64,000 nt of DNA from Sva-07 sp963707515 (GTDB taxonomy: Bacteria > Actinomycetota > Acidimicrobiia > Acidimicrobiales > Ilumatobacteraceae). How positions within the stretch are numbered: the stretch's first letter is position 1; each line of letters starts with the position of its first letter. The stretch lies in NCBI GenBank assembly GCA_963707515.1, contig CAVPQI010000001.1:1736001-1800000 (forward strand), in the 5' to 3' direction. Of this stretch, positions 33,532-42,536 are shown piece by piece. The translations under genes were made by a program, and so were the position numbers. The notes below the pieces were generated by a model. That model was not told the DNA's origin, searched no databases, and was given only the letters and a program-made list of their open reading frames with translations.

Positions 33532-34821
33532 ATGATTGACGCCAGGGTCGCACCGAACGTTCCCACCGACGTCGTCGAGCACATCACGCCCGGGACGCAG
33601 CTCGTCGTGCCGCTGGCCAACGGGGAACCCACCGCCGTCCTCGATGCCATCGAGGACGCCGCCGCCGCCGGCGACCCGCGGATCGATGGCGTCCGCGTCC
33701 ACCAGATGCACGCCATCCACGACCGCCGGTACCTGCGCGGCGAGTTCGGCAGGCGGCTCAAGCACATCTCGTACTTCTTGTCCTATGTCACTCGGCCGTA
33801 CTTCGCCACCGGCACCATCGGCCTCGTGCCGGCCCACTTCTCCGAGGTGTACCAGGTGATGCGCATGCGGATGCCCGATCCGTTGGTGATCGCCGCCGCT
33901 TCGCCCCCCGACGCCCACGGGTACTTCTCGCTCGGGGTGTCGGCCGACTACACGGCCAGCTTCATCGGCCGGGCGCGGTTCTTCCTCGAGGTCACCGACA
34001 GCATGCCGCGCACGTTCGGGCGCAACCAGCTCCACGTGTCCCAGGTCGTCGGCTGGTGTCGGTCCGACCGTCCACTGATCGAGGTGCCACCGGTCGAGCC
34101 CGGCGACACCGACCGTCGCATCGCCGCCCTCGTCGCCGAACGGATCCCCGACGGCGCCACGATCCAGACCGGCATCGGCGCCATCCCCAACGCCATCATG
34201 GCTTCGCTCACCGGCCACCGCGACCTCGGTGTGCACACCGAACTGCTCTCCGACGGCGTCGTCGACCTGATCGAGTCCGGCGTCGTCAACGGCGTCCGCA
34301 AGCGGCTCAACCGCACCAAGACCGTCGGCACGTTCGCCCTCGGCACGAAGCGTCTCAACGACTTCCTGCACGAGAACACCGCCATCGAGCTGCATTCGGT
34401 GCGCTACGTCAACGACCCGCGGGTCATCGCCAACGAGCAGCAGTTCGTGTCGATCAACGCCACGTTGTCGGTCGACTTCCTCGGGCAGTGCGCGTCCGAG
34501 ACGATCGGCGGGCAGTACTACTCATCGACGGGCGGGCAGAACGACTTCGCCCGCGGCGCGATGTACTCCGACGGCGGCCAGGGGTTCGTCGTCCTGCACT
34601 CGACGACGTCGGGTGGCGCCTCGCGCATCGTGCCGCAACTCGCTCCCGGCGACGTCGTCACGACACCGAAGAACACCGTCGACAAGATCGTCACCGAGTG
34701 GGGTGTCGCCCAGCTGCGCGGCAAGTCGGTCCGCGAGCGGGCGCAGGCACTGATCGCCATCGCCCACCCCGAGCAGCGAGACGAGCTGACCCGGGCGGCC
34801 GTGGAGATCAACTACCTCTGA
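33532..34821 (+). CDS. Acetyl-CoA hydrolase/CoA-transferase family protein
   Basis: 429 residues, two tandem CoA-transferase halves. The catalytic Glu region is IELHSVRYVNDPRVIANEQQ and is followed by FVSINATLSVDFLGQCASE, then IGGQYYSSTGGQNDFARGAM, the glycine-rich CoA-binding segment. It resembles 4-hydroxybutyrate or butyrate:acetyl-CoA transferases and acetyl-CoA hydrolase; the acyl group cannot be fixed. A -10 TACGGT (33520-33525) lies 6 bases before the ATG, so it is likely leaderless. The C-terminus overlaps the convergent CcdA-like gene by 14 bases. Confidence 0.88.
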   Translation: MIDARVAPNVPTDVVEHITPGTQLVVPLANGEPTAVLDAIEDAAAAGDPRIDGVRVHQMHAIHDRRYLRGEFGRRLKHISYFLSYVTRPYFATGTIGLVPAHFSEVYQVMRMRMPDPLVIAAASPPDAHGYFSLGVSADYTASFIGRARFFLEVTDSMPRTFGRNQLHVSQVVGWCRSDRPLIEVPPVEPGDTDRRIAALVAERIPDGATIQTGIGAIPNAIMASLTGHRDLGVHTELLSDGVVDLIESGVVNGVRKRLNRTKTVGTFALGTKRLNDFLHENTAIELHSVRYVNDPRVIANEQQFVSINATLSVDFLGQCASETIGGQYYSSTGGQNDFARGAMYSDGGQGFVVLHSTTSGGASRIVPQLAPGDVVTTPKNTVDKIVTEWGVAQLRGKSVRERAQALIAIAHPEQRDELTRAAVEINYL

Positions 34822-35665
34822 CGTCGTCGGCGGGCCGTGGTTCGGCGGTCAACGGGCGCGACCACACGTAGGCGATGGCGCCGCCGACGGTCGCGACGAG
34901 CACGACGGCGACCGCCCGCCAATGGTCGTTGAGGAAGAGCGTGATGTCCGCCTGGCGCTCGTAGACCCAGTCGGTGATCGGGTCGCCCTCCTCGCGGAGG
35001 TCGTACCAGTAGAAGTACCAGCACAGGTACAGCCCCGAGAGCAGCACGAAGGCGGCGGCGATGCGGTCGACGTGGCGCATCCCGCCGCGCAACACCTTCA
35101 ACAGGCCGGTGTTGGCAGCGGCGAGGGCGACGGTCAGCGCCGACACCACCAACGCCATGCCGGCGCCATAGGCGACGAGGTTGCCGATGCCGGTGGCCAC
35201 ACCCTCGCGTTCGGTCGCCGCGAAGACGGTGGACATGAACAGCCCGATCGTGCAGCCGATCGAGGCGACGGCGTAGGCGATGCCGTAGAGGAACATCGCC
35301 CGGACGGTGCGCTGCGGCTGGTTGCTGCCGGTGTCGAACTGCGGGGTGAAGTACGGCAGCCGGTAGCCGACGAGCATCGCCACGCCGAGCACCACCAGGC
35401 CGACACCGATCAGCCCCGTTGCGTACTTGGCGTTCTGGTTGATCCAACTCGTGAAGTAGTGGGCGACGACGCCGGCGACGAGGAACACCGACAAGAACCC
35501 GGCCGACACCGCGGCGCTGACGACCAGCGCCCGCCGCAGCGACGAGCGCTGCGAGCCCGGCACGGCCCCCTGCATGCCGAGGAAGTACATCAGGTAGGTC
35601 GGCAGGAGGATGAACCCGCACGGATTGACGGCAGCGATCAACCCGCGGACGAACGAGAGGCTCAC
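34808..35665 (-). CDS. CcdA/DsbD-like thiol transporter
   Basis: 285 residues with about seven membrane helices. The first helix has NPCGFILLPTYLMYFLG, with the conserved Pro-Cys, and a later helix has ASIGCTIGLFM, giving the two membrane cysteines that relay electrons from thioredoxin across the membrane. It probably reduces the TlpA-like partner encoded directly upstream, for cytochrome c or oxidase maturation. GTG 35665 overlaps the TGA of the tlpA-like gene (35662-35664), so they are coupled. Confidence 0.85.
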   Translation of the reverse strand: MSLSFVRGLIAAVNPCGFILLPTYLMYFLGMQGAVPGSQRSSLRRALVVSAAVSAGFLSVFLVAGVVAHYFTSWINQNAKYATGLIGVGLVVLGVAMLVGYRLPYFTPQFDTGSNQPQRTVRAMFLYGIAYAVASIGCTIGLFMSTVFAATEREGVATGIGNLVAYGAGMALVVSALTVALAAANTGLLKVLRGGMRHVDRIAAAFVLLSGLYLCWYFYWYDLREEGDPITDWVYERQADITLFLNDHWRAVAVVLVATVGGAIAYVWSRPLTAEPRPADDVRGS

Positions 35666-36297
35666 GGAGTGCCTTCGCTGGCCAGCAGCTCGGCGATCCG
35701 CTCGCGCAGCCCGTCGGCGTCGAGGGCGCCGGTCTGGTCGACGATCGTGCCGTCGGAGGCGACGAACAGGGTGATCGGGAACGCCACGGCACCGATGGCG
35801 TCGGTGAACACCGCCGAGTCGTCGCGTAGCAGGTCGTACTCGACGCCACGCTCGCTGGCGAACGCTTCCATGTCCTCGACCGAGTCGACGTTGTTGATGC
35901 CGATGAAGCGCACGTCGTCGGTCTCGGCATCGACCTCGGCGAACTCGGGCAACTCCTTGGCGCACGGGGCGCACGTGGAGTACCAGAGGTTGACGACCAT
36001 CGGCTCGCCGATCAGGTCCGACGTCGAGATCTCGTTGCCGTCGACGTCGAGCAGCGTTGCCACCGGAAACGGCTCGCCGGCCACCGGTGCGTTGCCGAGG
36101 CCGGTGCGCGGATAGGTGACGACGGCGCCGGGGTCGCTGAGGGCGGCATCAAGGTCGTCGGTGTCGTCGTCGCTCGACCGTTGCGTCCAGGCGAACAGCC
36201 CGATCACGACGACCGCCACGACGATCGAGACGAGGAACAAGCGCGGCCGGAACCCGACCGCCGTGCGCTCACGATCGGGCGTCGGGGCCTGCACCAC
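35662..36297 (-). CDS. TlpA/ResA-like membrane-anchored thioredoxin
   Basis: 211 residues: a single membrane anchor (about 19-37), an acidic linker, then a thioredoxin fold with the active site WYSTCAPCAKELPEF (C109, C112) and the cis-Pro loop VAFPITLFVASDG. It reduces extracytoplasmic disulphides, for example apocytochrome c or CuA-site thiols of the oxidase subunit II encoded later in this window. -10 TAGCCT lies 7 bases before GTG 36297. It is the first gene of a two-gene operon with the CcdA-like transporter. Confidence 0.88.
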   Translation of the reverse strand: MVQAPTPDRERTAVGFRPRLFLVSIVVAVVVIGLFAWTQRSSDDDTDDLDAALSDPGAVVTYPRTGLGNAPVAGEPFPVATLLDVDGNEISTSDLIGEPMVVNLWYSTCAPCAKELPEFAEVDAETDDVRFIGINNVDSVEDMEAFASERGVEYDLLRDDSAVFTDAIGAVAFPITLFVASDGTIVDQTGALDADGLRERIAELLASEGTP

Positions 36298-36369
36298 CCC
36301 GTCGAGGCTACCGAGCGCTTCCCGACGCGGCCTCGGCGATCACGCGCTGACCGTGACAACAGCGTTCAG

Positions 36370-36394
36370 ACAACAGCGGTCAGACCCCTGCGGT
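36370..36394 (-). repeat. Decayed copy of the ACAACAGGGGTC palindromic element
   Basis: Compared with the two intact copies at 43920-43944 and 60733-60757, this 25-bp stretch differs at three positions, which spoil one arm. A second half-copy, ACAACAGCG, lies just upstream (36357-36365). It is in the 115-bp gap between the luciferase-like gene end and the tlpA-like gene start; that gap otherwise shows only the tlpA-like promoter. Confidence 0.6.
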
Positions 36395-36412
36395 CACGGT
36401 CACGTCGGCGGG

Positions 36413-37474
36413 TCAGGCGACGGTGGTTCGGGCGGCGAGCAGCTGGCGCACCCGCGGCACCACCTCGCTGCCGTAGCGCTCGATGCTCCCCATCATCGTC
36501 TCGTGCGGCAACGTGCCCGCCGAGTACTTGAGGTCGAAGCGAGCCGCACCGAGGAGGTCGGCGGTGGCGGCGATCTTGCGGGCCACGGTCTCTGGCGAGC
36601 CGACGTACAGCGCACCGTCCGCCTCGGCGGCCTGCTCGAACTCGGAGCGCGTCGCCGGCGGCCACCCGCGCTCGGCGCCGATGCGGTCGCGCATCGGCTT
36701 CCAGTGCGGCCACAGCTCGTCCACGGCCTGCTCATCCGTGTCGGCGATGTGGCCGGGCGAGTGGATGCCGATGGGCAGCCGGGGATGGCCGAACTCGGTC
36801 AACGCCCGGTGATAGAGGTCGACGAACGGCCGGAAGCGCGCCGGTTGGCCGCCGATGATCGCCAACGTCAGCGGCAATCCGTACTGCGCGGCGCGAACCA
36901 CCGACTCCGGGCTCCCACCCACGCCGATCCACGTCGGTAGGGCACCGGTGGCCGTCTTCGGGAAGACCTCGAGCCCGTCGAGTGGCGCCCGCGTCGCCCC
37001 GGTCCAGTGGATCGGACCCTCGGAGCGCAAGGCGGCGAACAGGTCGAGCTTGTCCTCGAAGAGCTCCTCGTACTGTTCGAGTGGGAAGCCGAACAGGGGG
37101 AACGACTCGGTGAACGAGCCCCGTCCGAGGATCACCTCGGCGCGACCGTTCGACAGCGCGTCGACGGTGGCGAAGCGCTGGTAGACCCGAACCGGGTCGT
37201 CCGAACTGAGCACGGTGACCGCGGAGGCGAGGCGGATGCGCTCCGTGCGGGCGGCGACGGCGGCGAGCACGACCTCGGGTGCCGAGACTGCGAAGTCGTC
37301 GCGGTGGTGCTCGCCGACGCCGAACACGTCGACACCGAGCCGGTCGGCGAGGACCGCCTCGTCGACCACGTTGCGCAGCACCTCGGCTGTGGTGAGGCGG
37401 TTGCCGTCGGCATCGACGGTGACGTCGCCGAACGTGTCGAGTCCGAGCTCGACGTGCGGTGTTGCGGTTTCCAT
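36413..37474 (-). CDS. Luciferase-like flavin monooxygenase (LLM class)
   Basis: 353 residues, TIM barrel. Typical segments are VELGLDTFGDV, DVFGVGEHHRDDFAVSAPEVVLAAVAARTE split by family indels, and LPTWIGVGGSPESVVRAAQYGLPL, ending with YVGSPETVARKIA and DLKYSAGTLPHETMMGSIERYG. It belongs to the group near bacterial luciferase alkanal monooxygenase-like and F420/FMN enzymes; the cofactor (FMNH2 or F420) is not decided by sequence. ATG 37474 is preceded by AGGAG and GGGAA. It appears to be monocistronic. Confidence 0.85.
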   Translation of the reverse strand: METATPHVELGLDTFGDVTVDADGNRLTTAEVLRNVVDEAVLADRLGVDVFGVGEHHRDDFAVSAPEVVLAAVAARTERIRLASAVTVLSSDDPVRVYQRFATVDALSNGRAEVILGRGSFTESFPLFGFPLEQYEELFEDKLDLFAALRSEGPIHWTGATRAPLDGLEVFPKTATGALPTWIGVGGSPESVVRAAQYGLPLTLAIIGGQPARFRPFVDLYHRALTEFGHPRLPIGIHSPGHIADTDEQAVDELWPHWKPMRDRIGAERGWPPATRSEFEQAAEADGALYVGSPETVARKIAATADLLGAARFDLKYSAGTLPHETMMGSIERYGSEVVPRVRQLLAARTTVA

Positions 37475-37580
37475 CTTCCCTGACGCTCCTTCGTGCGTGC
37501 GCTCCGTCCGCGGTGCCGGGACCGACACTTTATTGTGAGCGCAATGAATGCAACACGGGGAGCGTCGGGAAGATTCCCGG

Positions 37581-37625
37581 CGACCCACGAACGTCCGGCG
37601 GCGTGGACCGGACGTTCGTGGGTCG
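37581..37625 (-). terminator. 18-bp perfect inverted repeat downstream of whiB7
   Basis: Arms 37581-37598 and 37608-37625 pair perfectly over 18 bp around a 9-nt loop. It follows the whiB7 stop on the minus strand and precedes the luciferase-like gene, so it probably ends the whiB7 transcript. It lacks a T-run. The motif CGAACGT recurs in the hairpin at 4268-4306. No gene is seen in 37475-37646. Confidence 0.65.
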
Positions 37626-37646
37626 ACCGGATCTCTTGTCGGGAGA

Positions 37647-38012
37647 TCAGGCGACGGCCACGGGCCCGAGCTCGTCGATGACCAACTCGGGTCGGGGGTG
37701 CTTCGGCGGGCGGCCGCACGGGCGCTTGTTGGCGATGATCCGTCCGCCCGAGAGCAGCTCACCGCCCCACACGCCCCACGGCTCCTCACGCTCGAGGGCG
37801 CCGGCGAGGCAATCCGGCTTCAGCGCGCACAAGCTGCACATCGCCTTGGCACGGGCGATGTCGATGACATTGTCGGAGAAGAACAAGCCGGTCATCGTGC
37901 CGTTGCCGTCGGCGCAGCGGGCGACAGGACGACGGACCTGCGTCTCTCCGGGTGGACTGTCAGGTTCCCGGGGTTCGATGAGCGAGCGAGCCGCTTCGAT
38001 GGTGATGTTCAT
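37647..38012 (-). CDS. whiB7: WhiB7-type Fe-S transcription factor
   Basis: 121 residues. Four Fe-S cysteines (C33, C59, C62, C68, with CSLCALKPDC), the WhiB turn PWGVWGGE at 78-85, then a C-terminal AT-hook-like KRPCGRPPK (96-104), which is the mark of WhiB7 among WhiB proteins. WhiB7 binds the primary sigma factor and AT-rich promoter DNA and activates intrinsic antibiotic-resistance genes. ATG 38012 has AGGA 9 bases upstream; ATG 38159 in the same frame would add a Thr-rich extension and is less likely. A long leader with terminator and upstream frame precedes it, as in known whiB7 loci. Confidence 0.85.
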   Translation of the reverse strand: MNITIEAARSLIEPREPDSPPGETQVRRPVARCADGNGTMTGLFFSDNVIDIARAKAMCSLCALKPDCLAGALEREEPWGVWGGELLSGGRIIANKRPCGRPPKHPRPELVIDELGPVAVA

Positions 38013-38296
38013 GGCGGTGTCCTTGTCGAGTTCGGGGAGATCGGGGGCGTGGGATCGTCGGGGGTCACGGCTGACGGCCATTCGGTCGGCCACCGGTCGG
38101 GGCCGGACGGTCAGGGTCGTGGCGTAGGTCGTCGTGAGGGTGGTCGTGGTGTTGGTCATGGTCCTGGCTTTCGTTGTCTGGTGTTGGTGGTTGGGAGCTG
38201 GTGGTTGGAGCTGTTTGTTGGACTTGTGGGTGAAAAACGAAAAGACCGCCGGGTGCGGAACCCGGCGGCCTCGGAGAGGCGATCTCGACGTTGGTG
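38013..38296 (-). promoter_or_regulatory. whiB7 leader with intrinsic terminator
   Basis: 284 bases with no convincing gene. On the minus strand a 9-bp GC stem (38260-38268 with 38246-38254, loop of 5) is followed by TCTTTTCGTTTTT, a textbook Rho-independent terminator. Next comes a C/A-rich, G-poor stretch (about 38165-38225) and then whiB7. The terminator lies 28 bases after the stop of a small upstream frame, so reading into whiB7 would need antitermination, as in the ribosome-mediated attenuation known for mycobacterial whiB7. Confidence 0.7.
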
Positions 38297-38527
38297 TTAC
38301 GTCGAGACCTCGTCGAGGTGGCCGGGCTTGGGTCGCTTCGACCCAGTGGTGCCGTGGTTGGTGCCCATGTGACCGCCGAAGTCGAGATCCTCTGCCTCGA
38401 TCAGCCACGTGCGGTACACCGGGACGCCCACGGACGGGACGGCGGCGATGGACACGACTGCGGCGGACCAGGAGGCGCACGGGCGCGCGAGGACCGGGGC
38501 GGGTGCGAGGGTGGGCGTCTGGCTCAT
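38297..38527 (-). CDS. Possible upstream ORF in the whiB7 leader
   Basis: 76 codons; ATG 38527 follows GGGAGA, a usable Shine-Dalgarno. The peptide is Ala/Pro/Val-rich at first (SQTPTLAPAPVLARP), then has VYRTWLIEAEDLDFGGHMG; no domain is recognised. It ends 28 bases before the intrinsic terminator of the whiB7 leader. A -35-like TTGACC lies at complement 38646-38651, but no clear -10 was found at the right distance. It could be a regulatory leader peptide whose translation controls whiB7, or an independent small protein. Confidence 0.5.
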   Translation of the reverse strand: MSQTPTLAPAPVLARPCASWSAAVVSIAAVPSVGVPVYRTWLIEAEDLDFGGHMGTNHGTTGSKRPKPGHLDEVST

Positions 38528-38683
38528 CGTCGTCTCCCTTCTCGGTCTCGACGGCTCGTGGGCACGTCTTGATTGCTCGGCTGGTGGTCAGGTACGGGCG
38601 CGAGCGCTCGTACGGGTTGCTAGCCAATCACGACAGATGGGGAGCGGTCAAGGATGTTTCTGCGGTGATGCCACACTTCCCTC

Positions 38684-39400
38684 ATGGGGGACGTGCGTGA
38701 CGACGACGGCCGTGGCGGCTCGGCCGACGAACTGGCCGGTGAGGTGATCGCCTACGAGGACGCGCGGGTGGAGGCCAAGCAGTTGCCGACCACCTGGGGG
38801 CGGGGCCATGCGCTGACGCCGAAGGAGCGCCGCAGGATCGTCGTGCGCACGCTGTTGCGCGTGGCCGCGACGATCGCCGTGCTCGTGCTCGGGTACTCGC
38901 TGATCCCCTTCGGCGGGAGCGAACGATGGACCGTGGCGACGGTTGCCGTCGCCGGTCTGGTGGTGATCGCCATCGTGGCGACCTATCAGATCCGGTCGAT
39001 CGCCTACGCCACGCTGCCCTCGGTGAAAGCGGTCGAGACGCTCTCCCTCCTCATTCCGCTCGTCGTGTTCTGGTTCGCCGCGACGTACTTCGCCCAGTCG
39101 GCGGCCAGCCCGGGCTCGTTCGACGAACAGCTCGATCACGTCGGTGCCGTCTACTTCGCGATGACGACGATCACGACGATCGGGTACGGCGACATCGCCC
39201 CGGTGTCCGACACGGCGCGGATGATGGTGATGATGCAGATGGTGACCAACGTGCTGGTCGTCGGGCTCGCCGTGCGGCTGACGATGAGCGCCGTGCGCAA
39301 CAACCTCAAGGCGACCCCCGAGCAGCTCGCGGCACGCGAGGCCCAGCGGCGCCGGAACCGCAAGCGATCGCAGAGGGCAACGTCGCAGCCCGACACGTGA
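38684..39400 (+). CDS. Two-pore-like potassium channel (Ion_trans_2)
   Basis: 238 residues. Four membrane segments (about 52-76, 84-101, 119-138 and 183-203) with the pore loop TTITTIGYGDIAP, whose selectivity filter TIGYGD at 165-170 is canonical for K+. The C-terminal tail is short and basic, with no RCK domain. It probably conducts K+ as a tetramer. A weak -10-like CACACT lies 6 bases before ATG 38684. It is divergent from the whiB7 leader, with 156 bases between that hold no other gene. Confidence 0.88.
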   Translation: MGDVRDDDGRGGSADELAGEVIAYEDARVEAKQLPTTWGRGHALTPKERRRIVVRTLLRVAATIAVLVLGYSLIPFGGSERWTVATVAVAGLVVIAIVATYQIRSIAYATLPSVKAVETLSLLIPLVVFWFAATYFAQSAASPGSFDEQLDHVGAVYFAMTTITTIGYGDIAPVSDTARMMVMMQMVTNVLVVGLAVRLTMSAVRNNLKATPEQLAAREAQRRRNRKRSQRATSQPDT

Positions 39401-39412
39401 CGGGCGGCGACC

Positions 39413-40387
39413 TCAGAGATCGATGAGGATCTTGCCGACGTTGGCGTTCGACTCGATGTGACGGTGGGCGTCGGCGATCCGCTCGAGCGGGAACCGTGAG
39501 TCGATCACCGGCCGCAGCGCGCCAGAGGCGAACAACGGGATCATCTCGGCGGCGAACCGTTGGCTGAGGGCGATCTTGCGCTCCACCGGCCGGGCGCGCA
39601 GCGTGGTCCCGATCCAACGTGCCCGCTTGGCGAGAAGCAACCCGACGTTGACCGATGCCGAGCCACCGCCCATCAGGCCGACCTGGACGATTGCTCCGTC
39701 GGCACGCACGGCGCGCAGGTTGCGGTCCGCCTCGTCGCCGCCGACGACGTCGAGCACCACGTCGGCGCCCGCAGGAACGGCGGCGGTGAAGCCGCCGAGC
39801 CAGTCCGCCGGGCTGCGTTCGAGGACGACGTCGGCGCCGAGCTCACGACAGGCGTCGGCCTTGCCGGCCGAGCACGTGACGGCGATGCGGGCACCGATCG
39901 CCTTGGCGATCTGGATCGCCGCCGTACCGACACCGGACGCGCCGGCGTGCACGAGCGCCCACCGTCCGCTGGTGAGCCCACCCTGCACGACGAGGGCATC
40001 CCAGGCGGTGAGGAACACCTCGGGGATGGCGGCGGCGTCGGCGAGATCGACGGCGTCGGGCACCGGCAGGGCTTGGCGTGCGTGGGTGACGACCCGCTCG
40101 GCGTAGCAGCCGCCGGACTCGATGCCCATCACCCGGTCGCCGATGGTCCATCCCGTGACCGCCGAACCAATCGCCGCGACGGTGCCGGCGTACTCCAGGC
40201 CCGGGATCTCCAGCTCGGGCTGACGAGGGTCGGGATAGCCGCCCATCCGTTGCAGCACGTCGGCACGGTTGATCGCCGTGTGGGCGACGTCGACGACGAT
40301 CTCGTCGCGATCGGCCGTGGGATCCGCAACCTCTTCGATCTGCAGGACCTCTGGTCCGCCGTGGGACCGCAGGACGACGGCACGCAT
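39413..40387 (-). CDS. NAD(P)H:quinone oxidoreductase-like protein
   Basis: 324 residues, zinc-free medium-chain reductase of the QOR/PIG3 type. Features are MRAVVLRSHGGPEVLQIEEV, NRADVLQRMGGYP, the cofactor loop VHAGASGVGTAAIQIAKA and the C-terminal GKILIDL. It reduces quinones or enones with NADPH. It starts four bases after the stop of orn on the same strand, so it is likely co-transcribed. No catalytic zinc cysteines are present, as expected for this subgroup. Confidence 0.9.
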   Translation of the reverse strand: MRAVVLRSHGGPEVLQIEEVADPTADRDEIVVDVAHTAINRADVLQRMGGYPDPRQPELEIPGLEYAGTVAAIGSAVTGWTIGDRVMGIESGGCYAERVVTHARQALPVPDAVDLADAAAIPEVFLTAWDALVVQGGLTSGRWALVHAGASGVGTAAIQIAKAIGARIAVTCSAGKADACRELGADVVLERSPADWLGGFTAAVPAGADVVLDVVGGDEADRNLRAVRADGAIVQVGLMGGGSASVNVGLLLAKRARWIGTTLRARPVERKIALSQRFAAEMIPLFASGALRPVIDSRFPLERIADAHRHIESNANVGKILIDL

Positions 40388-40391
40388 CGTG

Positions 40392-41063
<672 letters not shown>

Positions 41064-41128
41064 CGGCCTCACTGTAGAGCCCGGTCGTCCGGAGCGGCGG
41101 ATGGGATCGGGCGTGGGAGGATGGGTGT

Positions 41129-41773
41129 GTGAGCGAGTTCGCCGCGCTGCTCGCCCGACCTGGGGTCCGCGAGGTCCTCGAGCTGCGCGGGCGGGTGGGC
41201 TTCATGGCGTACCACGGCGGGGCGTTGGAGGAGATGACCGACGTCGTCGCCGCTGCGGCCGCGGAGCGTGCCGATGCCTCGTTGTACGCCGTGCTGCAGC
41301 CGCGCGGGATGCGCGACCACCTCGCCTCCACCCGGGTCCGACCGGATGAGTCGCCGCGGTTGACGTCGTTCCTCGACCACGTCGACATCGTCGTCACCGT
41401 CCACGGGTTCGGCCGGCGGGGGATGTTCACGTCGCTGCTGCTCGGCGGCGGCAACCGAGCCTTCGCCGAGCACGTCGGCGCCGCGCTGCGTGATGCCCTC
41501 CCCGCGTACGACGTCGTCACCGACCTCGAGCGGATCCCGCCGCCACTGCGCGGCCTGCATCCCGACAACCCGGTCAACCTGCCCCGTCAGCAGGGCGTGC
41601 AGATCGAGCTCCCGCCGCGCGTCCGCGGATCGAGCCCGCTGTGGTGGGACTGGGACGGCCCCGGCCTCACGCCCCACACCGAGGCCCTCATCACCGCCCT
41701 CGCCACCGCCGCCACCACCTGGTGGACAATCCCAACCCCAACCCCAACCCCAACCCCAAATTTGTCCGCGTGA
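41129..41773 (+). CDS. Poly-gamma-glutamate hydrolase-family protein
   Basis: 214 residues. Resembles the family first described from Bacillus phage capsule depolymerases (PF05908): GFMAYHGGALEEMTDVVAAAAAE, TSFLDHVDIVVTVHGFGRRG, LLLGGGNRAFAEHVGAAL and NPVNLPRQQGVQIELPPRVR. The His residues in YHGG and VHGFG probably bind zinc. It would cleave poly-gamma-glutamate or a related isopeptide. The C-terminus is a PTPTPTPTP tract produced by a C/A repeat. Shine-Dalgarno GGGAGGA precedes GTG 41129. Confidence 0.7.
   Translation: MSEFAALLARPGVREVLELRGRVGFMAYHGGALEEMTDVVAAAAAERADASLYAVLQPRGMRDHLASTRVRPDESPRLTSFLDHVDIVVTVHGFGRRGMFTSLLLGGGNRAFAEHVGAALRDALPAYDVVTDLERIPPPLRGLHPDNPVNLPRQQGVQIELPPRVRGSSPLWWDWDGPGLTPHTEALITALATAATTWWTIPTPTPTPTPNLSA
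41731..41757 (-). repeat. (TTGGGG)n-like G-quadruplex repeat
   Basis: On the minus strand four GGGG runs and one GGG run are separated only by TT, a telomere-like array able to form a stable G-quadruplex. On the plus strand it encodes the PTPTPTPTP tail of the poly-gamma-glutamate hydrolase. Confidence 0.8.
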
Positions 41774-41804
41774 TGTCGCTCAGCGGCACGATGCGGACAA
41801 ATTT
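41758..41804. terminator. Inverted repeat between convergent genes
   Basis: Perfect 12-bp arms, AAATTTGTCCGC (41758-41769) and GCGGACAAATTT (41793-41804), with a 23-nt loop. It overlaps the last codons of the hydrolase gene and lies just before the pdxH stop. An AT-rich end on both sides makes it a plausible bidirectional terminator. Confidence 0.6.
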
Positions 41805-41823
41805 CGGCTGCCCGGGCCGGCTG

Positions 41824-42534
41824 TCAGGGGGCGAGGCGGGTGATGCCCCAGGTCGCTCCCGCGTGGACGTAGCGGAGGCGGTCGTGGAGGCGGCTCGGGC
41901 GGCCCTGCCAGAACTCCCACTCGGTGGGCACGATCCGCCAGCCACCCCAGCGCGGTGGGCGCGGGACGGGCGCGTCGGCGAACTGCTCGTCGTAGCCGAT
42001 GACCAGGCGCTCCAGCGCCTCCCGGGACTCGATCGGCTCACTCTGCGGTGACGCCCACGCGCCGAGCTGACTGCCGCGGGGTCGGCTGGCGAAGTAGGCG
42101 TCGCTGTCGTCGGCGCTGATCCGCTCGACGGTGCCGCGCAGGCGAACCTGGCGGTGGAGGTCGAGCCAGGCGAACACCGCCGCCGCGGCGGGCACGGCGA
42201 CGAGCTGGCGGCTCTTGGCGCTCTCGTAGTTCGTGTAGAAGACGACGCCACGGGCGTCGACCTCACGGGCCAGCACGATGCGGGCGTCGGGCACGCCGTC
42301 GCTGCCGATGGTCGCCACGGTCATCGCGTTCGGCTCGGCGAGCGCAGCCGCCACTGCCTCCTGGTGCCAACGGTGCCATTGCGTGACCGGGTCGGCGTCG
42401 ACGTCGCCGACGTCGAGTCCGGCCGTCTCGTACTGCACTCGCCGTTGGCGCACGAGGGCAGCCCGCTCGGCCTCAGCCCGCTCGGCCTCAGCCCGCTCGG
42501 CGTCGGCCGGCTGGGCGTCGGAGAGCTCGGCCAT
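41824..42534 (-). CDS. pdxH: Pyridoxamine 5'-phosphate oxidase
   Basis: 236 residues. FMN-dependent enzyme making pyridoxal phosphate. Typical motifs are NAMTVATIGSDGVPDARIVLAREVD, FYTNYESAKSRQL and the C-terminal FWQGRPSRLHDRLRY, where Arg and His bind the substrate phosphate. The N-terminus has three direct AERAE repeats, coded by a 15-bp tandem repeat near 42470-42500, absent from most homologues. It lies 2 bases after serS on the same strand, so it is probably co-transcribed. Confidence 0.93.
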   Translation of the reverse strand: MAELSDAQPADAERAEAERAEAERAALVRQRRVQYETAGLDVGDVDADPVTQWHRWHQEAVAAALAEPNAMTVATIGSDGVPDARIVLAREVDARGVVFYTNYESAKSRQLVAVPAAAAVFAWLDLHRQVRLRGTVERISADDSDAYFASRPRGSQLGAWASPQSEPIESREALERLVIGYDEQFADAPVPRPPRWGGWRIVPTEWEFWQGRPSRLHDRLRYVHAGATWGITRLAP

Positions 42535-42536
42535 CG

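Noticed and set aside
38013..38159. Longer WhiB7 start at ATG 38159
   Set aside because: Its AGGA is only two bases from the ATG, and the added Thr/Val-rich segment is not WhiB-like, while ATG 38012 has well-placed AGGA.
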